A stretch of DNA of 64,000 nucleotides. Origin: Punica granatum (Eukaryota; Streptophyta; Magnoliopsida; Myrtales; Lythraceae). The stretch lies in the NCBI RefSeq assembly GCF_007655135.1, contig NC_045129.1, forward strand, positions 35,217,122-35,281,121. Reading direction: 5' to 3'. The notes beneath the pieces were generated by a model. The model saw only the letters and a program-made list of their open reading frames with translations, was not told where the DNA came from and did no database searches. The stretch's first letter is position 1; each line of letters begins with the position of its first letter. The position numbers and the translations under genes are program-made. Positions 47,701-60,294 of the stretch are shown piece by piece.

Positions 47701-50700
47701 GCTCACATTTCTATTTTGATTCATCCACAAATTATGCTCCATTTCCATTAAATATCAACTAAGTCCTACCAAAACAAATAAATTTTTGCATGACAAACAG
47801 CAAACTAAATAACTATATCTGAACATAAAAAATCCTCAAAAAGATGGACATCCTGAGAAGTTTTCACCAGATAGCAGATCACCAATAGGCATCACAGATC
47901 TATAGCAAAAACACATAGTACCTCCTCCTTCATGTCATACTTGCAAGATGCTGATTCCTTTACTATAGAACAGATTTTTCCATGGGATTCATTGGTGAAA
48001 ACTTGAGAAAGCAACTTGCCCACAGCATATTCATCTACTCCATCGCTGAGGAAATAATCATTTCAGCCAATTTCAGATTATCGCCAAATTAACCAAAAAA
48101 AGGAAAATAGATTTTGTGCCCAAACTGAAGTAAATAAAATAAGATGTACATTGTATCACCTGTGCATGAGACTACGGAGCTTATAGTATGTGTTATCATC
48201 ATATAAAAGATGGCAATGGGATACTCTCCCGTCTCGTCCAGCCCGGCCAATTTCCTACAAATTACAGAGTTCGCTTCATTTATGAACTATACCAAACAAA
48301 GATTTGGAGAAAATAAATACAAGATTATCACCTGAACGTACTCTTCCAAGCTGTTGGGTATGCTGTAATGAATTACCTGAAACAGGAGCAAGATCGTAAT
48401 GTTAGTGCCAACTATCAACTTTACACAGCCATTGCACAGAAGAAAATGCAGTTCTGATGAATAAGCTGGATATTCCGTGAGGCAACTCAAAAATAAATTA
48501 AGTCCCATAGAGTAAATCAGGAAAAGCTCTTTGTCATCTTCATTCGCGTCATATAATAATCCAATAGTTGCATTGGCAGAAAAATTATTTTGATAGTGAA
48601 ATTTTCTAAGGACAGATTAATCAATTTGAATTCCTTTAAATATACTTTTAAATATTTAACTATTCAAAAACAGTCTTTTTCCTTCCCATGAAGAAAGAAT
48701 CATCTTGGATTGAGTTCAATGTGTGAATGTGAGCCACAGAAGAAAGAGAGCGATGCCATATGGAACCACAAGTTTATTATATCCGCCTGTCTATTTCATG
48801 AAGAGTCCAAACTATGTGCCCATTCAAGTACATTAACTGCATAGAAATTTAAAGTGTATGAGTAGGAAGTTCAGATTTTCTTCTTACAGCACCAACATCA
48901 CTCTTGTCAAGTCCCATTCCGAATGCTACGGTTGCTACGACCTTCATTACAAAGCAAGTGAATTAGTCTAAACGGTTTGCCCATAGTTGTACAGATCAGA
49001 ATTGGTTAGAGAATATTAAAAGCAAGGACTCAACAGATAAAGTCAATGGCAAAGATGCATTAGAGAAGAATCTCCTCTCCCTACCACTCTTATCTTGTTG
49101 GAACAAAATAAATCCTGTATGCGGCTGCGATCCTTTGCAGGGATGCTGCTGTGGTAGCTCTACATGCATAAACAGCAAAATTACTCACATCAAAAGCTGG
49201 ATAAAGGGAGGCGAAAAGATTGGGACATTGAGAAATGTAGAGGAAGAAACACTAAACCTTTGCTGAAATATTGTTATCGCATAAATATCTGCTCACAGTA
49301 TCTGTTTCATACTGCAGGAGTAAAGTGTGTTAGGCCTTATTATAGAGATCTAAAGCTGATGACTGGAATAAGCTGAATACTGCAAAAGGCATTCCAGAAA
49401 TATTTGTTAGCACCTGAAATTTGCAGTACACAATGATACTCTGGATTTCCTTATAGGGTGAAGACTTCAATAGCGTCAGCAGGTCTTTCATCCTGTTAAG
49501 TTTAAATGCTGATCAGTAAATAGGACAAAGTACGGAATCAAGGAAAGAGAAAAGACATGTCGAGAAGCAACAGAAAAGAATAAGAATTACTTGTTTTGAC
49601 TCAAGGTTACTGATAATTGTAGATTTCCCCTGACTTGGGGCTTGTGGATGAGATTAGATGTAGGGATTTCTAAGGCTGACATGACAGAAGAGAGAGTTGC
49701 CCTTGTGGCAGTTGCAGTCATAGCGAGAATACAATTGACTCGAAGCCTTGCACGAAGCAATGAGGCCCTCAGCCTCGTGAATGAAGGCCGAAAATTATGT
49801 GACCTGTTACAAGATGTGGGATTAGAATAAAACTATACATTTTACTCCGCCGCCTGGGGGGAACATATTTTAGATATTATCAAGGAAATATCCCACCATT
49901 CAGACACACAGTGAGCTTCATCAACAACTACAAGTGAGACACGGAGCTCTCCAGAAAACAGTGAAAGGAAATCCTCATTCAGAAACCTCTCGGGTGAAAT
50001 GAAAAGCACCTGAATGGCAATTAATAAGTCTAAGTATCTCCGAAGTCCGATCGCAATGTAAGAGGATCAGTGAAAATTGCAATCTGAGGTACATCTTAAA
50101 ACTACACAATCAAAGGTAGAGTTCAAAACCACAACTTCTGCGCTGGACATGTTCGAATAATCCACTTCGTAAGATATAAATTGCAACCTCAGAATCAGAT
50201 GGAGCTGAGTTTTCAAAATGATCACCTTTATGATACCTTCTTGCAGCAGTCTCAGTGTCTCGGAAGTCTCCTGCAGGGTCTAAAAGCAATAGAAACAATG
50301 TCACTTGATTTCCAACTCTCTATTCCAAAAGAAATGATAATCCCTCACCTGACTGCTACAAAGGAGACCACCACGAATCAGAGGAGGCAGCTGTTTAAGC
50401 TGATCGATCATCAAAGCCACCAAAGGACTAACCACCAAAGTAATCCCGGGAAGAATCATTGCGGGTATTTGGTAACACAATGACTTCCCAGCACCGGTTG
50501 GCAAAACAAGCATTGTCGATTGCCCACTGACAACTGATCTGATGGCCTCAAACTGCCCATCCCGAAAGGAATCGTACCCATGGACCAACTTCAGCAGGTT
50601 TTCCAAATTCTCCCTTGAAGCCTCGTTTCTTGATGCAGAAAGAGCCTCTTTTATTTCAAACTCAGCTCTCTCACTCTTCGGCCGGTTCTGCATCTGTTCG

Positions 50701-51467
50701 ATGATTTCTGGGATCAAACCATCTTCCTCGCAAGTGCCCTCAATCTTGGCCTCACCCGCAGAGTTCGGTTTCCGCTTGGTTCTTCTAGAAAACCTCCGGT
50801 ATCCTGAAAACTTGTAGCTGCTCTTCCTCTTACCGCCTTTGCTCAGGAACTTCCTCTTGTTCAAATTGAGCCTGACGAAGTTGCCTTCATTTTTCCCGCC
50901 CTTCTTCAACTTCACCGGTTCAATCGGAACACTAGCTCTTATCAAATTCACCTGTTTCCTCAAATCCGACACAGAACTACTATCCAGTGAGGAAGAAGCA
51001 AGTGAAACTCTCTCGCCGATTTCAGCCTTGGATTCCAAGACCGAGCTGTCAGGATCAACCGAGTCTGTCTCAGCCTCGAATTTGAGTGACGACCGTCGGA
51101 TTTTCGAGAAAGAGGAGGAGAGCTTAGAGAAGTGGCCTGCTGGGAGGACTGGAGCTGAATCCAGGGACGCGGTCGGTTCGGCATGGTGGGATGGACGGCG
51201 GATTTGGAAGGAAGAAGTGGAGAGAGAGGAGATGACGGGCACTGGAGGAGGAGGAGGTGGTGGTTTCAGGGCTTTGGCCGAAGAGGGTGTTCGGGGCTTT
51301 AGGGCGGCGGTTTTGGGCCGTGAGGAGGAGGCTCTGACTCTGACTTTGGATCTGGAGGAGGCAAGAAGAGCCGGTCTTGGTGGCGGCGGCGGCGGTTGAC
51401 GGGGACTGGGGTTCCGCGGAGGAGTGGCGGAGACGTGAGAACCGTCGGAATCGGAGTCGGAATCCAT
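44713..51467 (-). CDS. RECQL5: ATP-dependent DNA helicase, RecQ5 type (19 exons)
   Basis: Nineteen exons join in frame to 932 residues: 51467-50349, 50270-50226, 50009-49897, 49803-49591, 49492-49414, 49311-49258, 49159-49088, 48941-48888, 48376-48332, 48254-48160, 48045-47922, 47483-47385, 46998-46943, 46850-46748, 46074-45946, 45576-45407, 45308-45284, 45195-45080 and 44800-44713. The N-terminal 270 residues are basic and Pro/Ser-rich. Helicase motifs follow in order: TGAGKS (Walker A) at 324-329, DEAH at 418-421 within VVVDEAHCVSEW, AMTATAT in exon 4, ATVAFGMGLDKSDV in exon 8 and QEIGRAGRDGR across exons 9-10. RecQ helicases unwind 3'-5' and act in recombination and replication-fork repair. 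The wording fits Arabidopsis RECQ5 (AT1G27880). All key motifs are present, so the gene looks functional. Confidence 0.95.
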
Positions 51468-52196
51468 GGCGGACTGGAGGCGCAGGGAGGATGAGAAATG
51501 AGAGCTTGATGAACGGAAAAATTGCGGTCGGATTTTCTTTCTCGTTTCCCGCCAAACTGTCGCGGGACAAATTTTTCTTTTTTTCTTTTTTCTTTGGGCT
51601 TTTCAATGGCATGGCCCATGAGTTTGTTATTTTATCTATCTAATAATAATATATATGGGAAAAAAAAGAGACGGCCTCCCAATGAATTTCTTTAATGTTG
51701 AAGAAATTATTTTGTAGCTAAAATTTATATATATATATATATATGTGAGAATTATAGGACAAAAAACAAGTGATACAAAGTCGACGAATATTGCCGAGCA
51801 AGCGTGGAAATCTCGTGAATCAGCAGTAACGGCGATCGACACGAGACAGGATCGGAAAAATCAAAGTGCAGGCGAGAAAAATTCGACAGAGACTGCCATC
51901 TACTTTAACCAAATCGAGATATACATATCACAACAAGAATAATGAATCTGAGTGAGTGGATCCTAAAGCTTCTACAGTTCACGCAGGGAACAAGCTTGCC
52001 TCCAGCCTACCGATAACAACAAAGCTTTACAATTACACCACGAACACGAATAAATGCGCCAACCACTTCATTACAAATAAATCACCGAGCCAACGGAAAA
52101 CCAAACAATGATCTAAGGCAACCTTTTCCAATTACATATATATATAAGACAGGCAAAAGTGAGGAGTACAGGTTCTAGGGAACGAAAGACCTTCAT
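51468..52196. other. RecQ5 promoter and 3' flank of the next gene
   Basis: About 730 bp separate two genes read in the same (minus) direction. It contains (AT)n at 51728-51745 and TATATATA at 52137-52145. No independent gene was recognised. Confidence 0.5.
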
Positions 52197-55100
52197 TCAC
52201 ATTATTGTGCAATTGCACTTGGACTCGAGCTTTGGGGGCTTCGTGCTGTCAAATTTATGTGGTAGACCGACATTGCGTGTCAAGGACTCATCAATGTTCT
52301 CGTCGTTCTCAGGCTTGCTTGAGGGGGACTTCTTATCAGAATCAATCCGCTTCTGCCGGGCTTTCGTATGGGGTTTGAGACCTCGTTTACTGATGATTCT
52401 GCCACTTCGAGGATCTTTCTTGTCAGAAGAAGTGGACTTGTCCACAATAGTGACAGTTGGCCGAAAGCCTTCCAATGCTTCCAAGGCCTCTCTCTCTTTC
52501 TCCTTCTCTTTCTCCATTGCTACTGTTGCAGCACCGTAGGCAAGATCGTGAACAATTGAGCTGCAGAAGAGGATCGTGTCGGTTGCTTCCTCAAGAGTCA
52601 GACTTCTTGTCCTTGTACGACCATGACTCTCCATTGTAACTGTAGATTCCCCTGCAAAAAGAAACTACATCAGAAAATCTAGACAATACTATGCGGAACG
52701 AACCAATGATGAAGAAAGATTGCCAACTCCATAGCAGTAGAAAATACGCTATGTCTTGAGGAAAAGGCAGTAAGGAATCCCATTTTGCATTTGTCATTAG
52801 TAACTGCAGCATTGTAGACATTAAGAAGGAAAACTACCCCTTTTTTTCCAAATGATAAGATGAATATCATGAATCAAAAAGATAATGATAAATGCTCACC
52901 TGGTATATATGCATGGCCATTCATGTGAGATTTCGGAAAGATCAACTGCCCATTGTTACTATTGATGAAGTACATTTCATTTTAATACTTCAGTGTTTAG
53001 TATAGATTCTCAATCGAGTCAAGCGACAATTTTCAACTACGACATATGTCTTCTCCCTCCTTTAACCTCATTGTCAAAAGAAATTCGGTGCTGACAGATT
53101 AAATATCTTTTGAGTTTTGCTTCATGTGAAAAGACAGGTCGTGGCACAAAGGCCCACAGAAAAGCTAATTGTAGGTCATGACAGAGGAATAAGGAAAACT
53201 GACCTAGGATATCAACGACAGGATCGGAGGAAATAGGCTCAGGAGTAGAAGCGCTGGCATCCTTCTTCAGAGGTTCTTGAGATTCATCGATGATACCATT
53301 TGATTCGGGAGAAATATCAACAACCTCAGATCTGGATACAACCTGATGACAATCATGAACTTCAATCTCTGATGTTGAAACCAAAGAGCCATTGATGCTC
53401 CTCTTCAGAGGAGCAGACATCTCATCCAAGACGCTGACACAGGTATCTGACATGGCATTTTGCATGGCAGTTGACGCTTTTAGATCAGTCTCGTTTCTTG
53501 CATTTTCTTGCAAGTCCTCACAGTTCTCCAATTTTGAAGTTTCTCGGAAGTCATCATGACATGCCAACAGATCATCTTCCATCCCAGCATCAGCATTATG
53601 ACCAGACAACTGCAAGGCAGAAGCATCTACTTTCTCTCCACTTTCACCATGTTCAGAATCATCTTCCTCCAGAAGTGCAAATTGGTTAGACAACGAATTT
53701 GCAAGTTCTGCTCCCACAATTTCCAAACCTGATAGGTGCTCTACAGAGGCCACAGCAGTCTCCGCATTGGGATTGTTATTCATATCCCCAACAGAGCTTT
53801 CAAAGTTCACTTCAGACGTGGCCATTGCCAACCCCATTGTCTGGTGAGAATGACTCGATATTCCTGTGTGAGAAGATCCAACACTTTGGGATTTGACCTC
53901 ATATCTGTAATTCTCAATGTCAGATCTCTTGCCACTGAACTGCCGTTGCATCCGAGTCTCCGTCTGTCTAGACGAGCTCGGATCGATGGAGGATGAAGAA
54001 GAGAAGCTCCCATGCCCAATGGAGCTTCTGATGCTGGTGGTAGTCTCTCGTGCATAGGACAGATCATCATAAGGAAGAATGGTCACTGCAGTACAAGCCC
54101 TTCCTTGGACAACAAGCCCCTTGGTACTGCTTGATCTCTTCAACAGTACAGAAATGCCCGCTCCTTCTGCTGTAGTGATCTTAGTATTAGGATGGTCATA
54201 GAAATGTTCCGACTCTTGACTGCCGGTGCCTCCCCCAGGTGGGCTGCGTCCGCCTGTGGGTTCTTCACCTTCACCGTTCGCAACATTCTCCTCTTGCACT
54301 TCCACATGGGACACCAAAGGAGAGTCATCCCATGACTGGGTCCTATTACCCTTCAACTCATCCATTTCTGCAACTTGAAGGGATCCAGAAACAACTGCTG
54401 CTAAAGAGTCCAGATCTCTACATTCTTCTGGTGTGCTAGTGGACGTAACTGGAGGTTTATCAGCAGCTACTGCTAATGTCTCTGGGGTAATGGCATCAAG
54501 AAAATTTCCCTTCAATCTGCATTCTGGGCAAAGTTTTAGTTCCATTTCCGCGAGATCGGTTGCATCAAAACTGCAACTACAAAGAGAGCATAACACCGTA
54601 CTTCCAAGATCATCAACCTCAGAAATATCATTGTCGACTTGAGAAGGTTCATGAGAGGCACTAACTTCTATATCGTCAGAGTCAACAGGATGACCCTCAG
54701 TCAAGTGGCTCCTATCAATGTCACCATATAGTTCACATCCTAACTCTTCTCCATCTTTATCAAATGAAAAAACTTCTTCTTCAATATCATGACACAGCAT
54801 CTTCCCAGATTCCCCAATTCTATCATCCTGGCTGTAGTAATTTCCTTCTGGATCAGGTAGGAAACCTGTTCCTTGATCAGAACTTGTGTTGCTGCTAGTA
54901 GTTGCAGACGAGTTCCGTGACATGATGGAATTAGTACTTGATTTACCAACATAGTAGGTGGTACTTGGTACACTTGACAGTAGCGGCCGAAACATATTTT
55001 GAGGAGCCTTCCGATTATCCTGAGCAAAAGATATTGCGTTACGAAAGACAAAATTAATTATCATTACGTCAAAGAAAAATATTATATTCCATGAGTGAGA

Positions 55101-57398
55101 CATAAGTCAGAAGTCCAAAAGATTTGTGAAAGAAAGTAATAATATAATCTGTGCAGCTGAACCATGGAAGAGCACAAATTATGTGAAAAACTCATTGCAT
55201 TCATAAAACTATTTATGCATAAATTTGACTTATGTGACTATAAGAGATTTCAATGGGCAACATCAGAGAGTAGCTTTAGATATACATATGAAAACATTAC
55301 AGCAGGCACAAAACCCTTTTCTTGAAAACTTTCTTCGAGCAAAACTCTCTATTTTCATTGTATTAAGCTTAGGCCATCCCAGCCCTCAAATGTAAATTAT
55401 GTTAAGCACCCTCTGCATTGCAGATGCTTATCAAATCATAATCGCACTTGTGAACTTGTCACCAGAACCTTTATCCATATTGCAAAATATTTAAGAGTAT
55501 GGAAAACACAGGAGCAACAACTGAAATGATACTTTTTAATGAATCAACCCCCATTTTCCAGAATCCAACTTACATGATGCTTTCCTATATTTGTTGATAT
55601 GAATGTATGGATTCTGTAGAAAGGATGATGACATGAAAGACAATGAGCTGCAAAGATCTAATCAAATTTAAACAAGAAGTAGGTCAGGTACCATTTGTCG
55701 CGTGACTGAATCAAATGATCTCTTCGGAGCAGAAGCTGACATCTTCGGCGATCTTCTGGAGTAGGCCAAAGATCTGTTGTTATTTGAATACATTCCGACT
55801 TTTCTTGGAATCAATTGGTCCACACTTCCCACGGTAACCGATTGGAGGGAATCGACGTCGTTATCAGCAGATGACGATATGGACCCTTTGCTGTGAGAGC
55901 TGAACCAGTCTCGATCGTGGCTATAAGATGAACTAACACTTCTAGTAGCAGTGGGGGACATTGACTGCCTGTTAACTTTGGAGGAAGAATCCCTACCATT
56001 TCTGGAAGCAGGGGAGGAACCCCTCGTGTATGATGCAGATCGATCATCCAAAGAAGTGCGGAGATTGGGAGGTACATCACAAGAGAACCCGGGAATATTG
56101 GCTTGCCATGCCTTTATTTTCGGGGAAGCAGATGTCCCCCGTCTAGCCTTTTGAGGAGACATTCCTCTTACTCCTGTCCCTGCTGAAGCACTTGACCCAG
56201 TGCTCACCCTCCGAGGAGTTGGACTAGCAGACCTTGGGGCAGGGGTTGAGGGTTTACTTGGTGGAGGAGACACTCTCCTAGTTGGAGTAGCACTTCGTAT
56301 GCTAGAAATTGGACTGGTATGAGGTGCAGAAGATGGCTTTGCCCGTGATAGGCCCATTCTGCTACCGGACCGAGGAGATGGGCTTGAGCGACTTGGACTA
56401 GCACTGCCTCTGCTGCTTCTTTGACTTCTCTCCATCTGCGGATTGATTATCAGTATGCTAAGGGATGTAACATGATGAAATAGCCTGAATTTCTTTCAGG
56501 AACTATATACTTTAAGAAAGCGGAAGTCCTTTTACATGATAGAGGATTGACAGGATGACTTACTGTGGATGATCTTGATATAGCAATGGGTTGGCTCCGC
56601 GTCCTGCCTCTGGATGGTACGTTAGCTGGTGCAGGTTCATCATCCAATGAGGGAAAGAGTGGGGTGTCCGGAGGAGTCATTAACCTTCGCAATTAATATC
56701 AACAGACATTTAATTAGGACTGAGAACAGTGCAGGGTCACCAGTTATCTAACTGACATCATCCAAAGGCAAAGATTAACAGACTTTGCAAAATTGCAAAT
56801 TTAACTTGTGGCTGAGACTGTGATTTGGAAGGGACAAATTAGGAAACTGTCAGACAAGTGAGTCAAAATTCAGGACACGGGCAGGAAATTTATTATCTGC
56901 TCTATCTATTTGGGGCCCAGAAAATTCCATAATTCACATTCCTAGTCGAGAACAAGAGAAAGGGTTATATGGTAAGCTGCGACGCACCACTCGTAGTCAT
57001 TTTTCTCCCCATCTATGTTGAGAAGATCGCTGCTCTCCCCTCGAGCTGGAATGGATATTCCAATCTTATGATCTGCAAAGTGTCTCAGCTTTGATGCTGT
57101 GGAGAAGAATTCAAAGAGCATTCTCAAAAACAGTAACTCATAAAGAAGATAACTGTCTTTGGCACATATGCTAGAGTAAGAAGCAAGATCGGTTATGCTT
57201 ACAGAAAGCGTCTTCAAAATCATCTGATGATTGAACCAAGAAGTTCTCTCTTTCACGTGCTTGCATTTCATTAAACAGAGCAAGGTCATCGTCCTTCTCC
57301 TGGAGGAGCAGTCCACCTTCAAGGCTACGCCCTCGCTTATGATTTTCCACTCTCATCTCCCTGCTGGGAGATCGTCTTGAAGCTGGAGACGGCGGCAT
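52197..57398 (-). CDS. Large Ser/Pro-rich protein with CxxC pair and C-terminal CTIM (6 exons)
   Basis: Minus-strand exons 57398-57203, 57096-56988, 56684-56564, 56435-55692, 55019-53204 and 52651-52197 join in frame to 1146 residues. Residues 1-150 hold a conserved-looking start ([33 protein letters not shown]) and [16 protein letters not shown]. Exon 4 is extremely Ser/Pro/Arg-rich and basic, with [17 protein letters not shown], then [20 protein letters not shown]. Exon 5 has a zinc-ribbon-like pair CSLC...CPEC at residues 534-557. The protein ends KCNCTIM. The N-terminal half resembles the plant basic proline-rich, microtubule-associated BPP group, and the whole resembles AT1G27850 as I recall it. 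Function of this long member is unknown to me. Confidence 0.85.
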
Positions 57399-57400
57399 TG

Positions 57401-57893
57401 CTGGAGACGAAATTCAACCACCAGATATTTTACCCCCGCAACCTCCCCAAGCAACTCAATGTGACAGAAATATTATAGCAGCACCCGCATCCCATAGCAT
57501 AAGTCCGTGCAGAGTCCCAAAACGACTCAAATTAGCCAAGATTCATCGTCAACCACTCAACGGAAATCAACCAAATATCAAATTCACTGCAGAACCGAGC
57601 TGATGGTCCGACAGCTTCTCGACTGAGCAGAACTTCAGAATCGAGATACAATGGGCAACCAACAGTAGTCTCTAGAAACAAGTGAAGCACCAAATGTGCA
57701 ACCTCAACCGCCAACCCACTGATATCCCTAGCTAAACCAGAAACCTCGGACTCGGCAACAATGGGATCACAGCCGGCACTACACCGTCCAATTGAACTCT
57801 AATTCGACCAGAACTGCGCCTCAGTACGGCCAAACCGAGCTCACTGACGGAGCAAAAGCCACCGCCGACCACAAACTCGGAACTTTGACTCAC
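57401..57893 (-). other. Predicted 5' UTR intron ending 2 nt before the ATG
   Basis: The donor TTCG|GTGAGT at 57893 is close to consensus, and the acceptor TTTCGTCTCCAG at 57401 lies directly before CA-ATG. A TATA-like AAAAAATAAAG near 58190 on the minus strand would place transcription start around 58150. The frames at 57532-58231 are then non-coding leader or intron. Confidence 0.5.
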
Positions 57894-58189
57894 CGAACTC
57901 CCGAGTCAAGGCCGGTATCCGCACAGAATCAAAGCGCAACTACGATCCCGAATCACGAAGGGATTGAGGCCTCCAGACCGGGGGAGGCTTCAGCGGCGGA
58001 AGAATGCAGGAAGGGACGCGTGGATCTGGCGCATTTACTGCACCGCAGATCGGCCAGTGGAGCGACGGATCGGCCTCGGGTCGACGACGGAGCAGACCAG
58101 CCCCAGCCCTAAATTCACTCGCATTCCTCTCTCTTCTCCTTCTCCGGGAAAGTGAAAGGGAAATGAAACAGGGGAAGGATTGCTGGCTT

Positions 58190-59444
58190 TATTTTTTAAC
58201 TAACCTCACTCGGTGGGACGGTGATGAGTAGTATTATGAGAAGCGTTGGCGTGCTTTGCTGCTGTTTGCTGTTCGCTGTTGCTGTTGCTGTTGCTGTTGT
58301 GGCTCATGTTTTAGATTTTGCTTCTTTCCTCCGCAGCAAAAAACTTCCCACTTCTTTTTCTTTTTTTCTTTTTTTCTTTTTTTCTTTTTCAATTTCTTAT
58401 TCTCTCTCCTCTGCCATTATTTCTTCTTTTTTTTTTCGCTTTTTTTTCTTTGCTAATCCAACTCATTTAGGTCGCATTTCGTGCATTACCATTTAAAATT
58501 ACTATTAATTTAGATTTATATTCCCTGTTGAGATAGATTACCGAGTAAGTGAAAAAGGGAATTATCTTAGGATATACCAGTAATTTATTTTTGCCAAACA
58601 TGATGATATAATGGACTCAGAAAATTTAAAATCAGATTCTCAATAATTCACGTGATTACCTCGTACCAAATATTACGAACTGAGGTTGGTTTGATATCGC
58701 GCGTGGTGTAGGTGAAAATACTCATGAGAATATGAATGTCGGACATAGTAAACAATATCTTTGTTTTTGGTAGGTTCATAACTAAATTATTTATATTCTA
58801 TGAAAATGTCATATATTTCGATTTTCCGATTAGTATCATTTCATGTTCATCCGGAGTGCCTATCACGATTGAGGAAAAATCTTTCGCGTAAAAGAAATTA
58901 TGGGAAGCTCTTCAAAATTTCTAAAGAAATATCCCCTAAGTTGCAATTATGTAACTCATCCTCCAAAGGTTCCGTGCTAGAAAGAATCGTTAGCAAATGA
59001 CCATAGGAAAATACACGCCAATAGATGTGACGAACGGCCACGAGCTGATTCTGATTGTACTCGAAATTGTTATATATACAATGTCAAAATTTTATCCAAA
59101 TACTGAAAAATATTTAATTTTTATCTTGTCAAAGTCTTATCCGGTCCGAATATAATCCTTTTTGAAATGTTTTATTCTACATTCTATTTCTGAGGGCAAG
59201 GTCACGAAACAACTTATGACTCATTATTTTCTTAAGATGTAATACATCAATTTAATTTAATTAGTACCAATCAAGACAGATGAGTTGTAATTTTTAAAAT
59301 TAATACTTATTATTAGTTATAGTAATAATGAGTTCTTATCCTATCATTGATGCGAGCTAATAAATAAAATCCAGAGGCTCGTTGATAATGATTGTCTTTA
59401 TCATCGTGATTAACTAGATTTAAATTTATCCAAATTACCAACAT
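58190..59444. other. Intergenic; CTG-rich and CT-rich tracts, no gene
   Basis: GCTGTTGCTGTTGCTGTTGC at about 58274-58300, followed by long T/C runs to 58450. The frames at 58221-58496 arise from these. The frame at 58800-59000 is unsupported. The rest is AT-rich. Confidence 0.45.
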
Positions 59445-59623
59445 GAGTTAGTTCAAGCGATTTAGCACTTGTTCCGCTTAAGTAATGTCTCGGGTTTGAA
59501 TCGTGTGATGCAGAAAATCTACACCGTGAAAGTTTTACCCCTTAGTAAACCGACCCGGCTCGACTGGATTAGTCGATACCCAATTGGGTTCTGAATACCT
59601 GGGTTTACACCGAAAAATAAAAA
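59445..59623 (+). mobile_element. tRNA-derived SINE, copy 1 of a family
   Basis: A-box-like TTCAAGCGATTTAGCAC and B-box-like GGGTTTGAATCGTG are spaced as in a tRNA promoter. The 3' half reads GTTTTACCCCTTAGTAAACC, then GACCCGGCTCGACTGGATTA, ending TACACCGAAAAATAAAAA. The same organisation recurs at 62228. Body and tail match the common plant SINE plan. Confidence 0.7.
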
Positions 59624-60294
59624 TCCATTGAAATTGTTAATTTACAATCATCAACCGAATGATTTGTAATCTATGTACTCCTAATGCCAATAATCGGGCA
59701 GAGTTGGCATTCTTGTTGAGAAAATAAAATTCGGAGGTTGCACATAATAATCATATAACTATATATATATATATATATTGCACTATTCGTTGGTTATGAG
59801 GAAATTCCAAAAATTATTGTATTCTTTTATTGAAGAGATTCGCCATTATGAATGGGCTGTTCTCCAACTTAAATGCAGGACGTTGGAACAAAGACAGGCA
59901 AATAAAAACAGTAGCCGTTCTCAGGAAATTAAAATTACTTATATTATGTATAATTAAATTAAACTATTTCCATGAATTAAGTCAATTAATTTTTGGTATT
60001 AGTTACTGATTTCGTGCAATACGTAAATGAAGTGCGTCTCGAAATTACATATATTACGGCAACGGAACAGAACCGGGGTTTCATCATGGAGTTTCTTTCT
60101 TTTTCTTTTTCTTTTTCTTTTTTCCCTTTCTAAAGAGTGATTGGCCTTGTAATCTTTCGGAATTGGAAGAAGGGGATCATGAATGAACTTAACAATCTTT
60201 AAGTATAAATTAACTTATTCAATAGAAAAATCATGAATGAACTTAACAATCTTTATACGATCACCAGTTTATAAATATAGCAAGAATGTCATGT
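59624..60294. other. AT-rich intergenic
   Basis: (AT)n at 59761-59779. A 19-base phrase CATGAATGAACTTAACAATC repeats at about 60179 and 60231. Nothing else was seen. Confidence 0.45.

Noticed and set aside
50839..51399. 186-codon plus-strand frame
   Set aside because: It is the antisense shadow of the basic N-terminal region of the RecQ5 gene.
58221..58496. Hydrophobic frame rich in Val and Phe
   Set aside because: It is produced by CTG repeats and long T/C runs upstream of a gene on the other strand.
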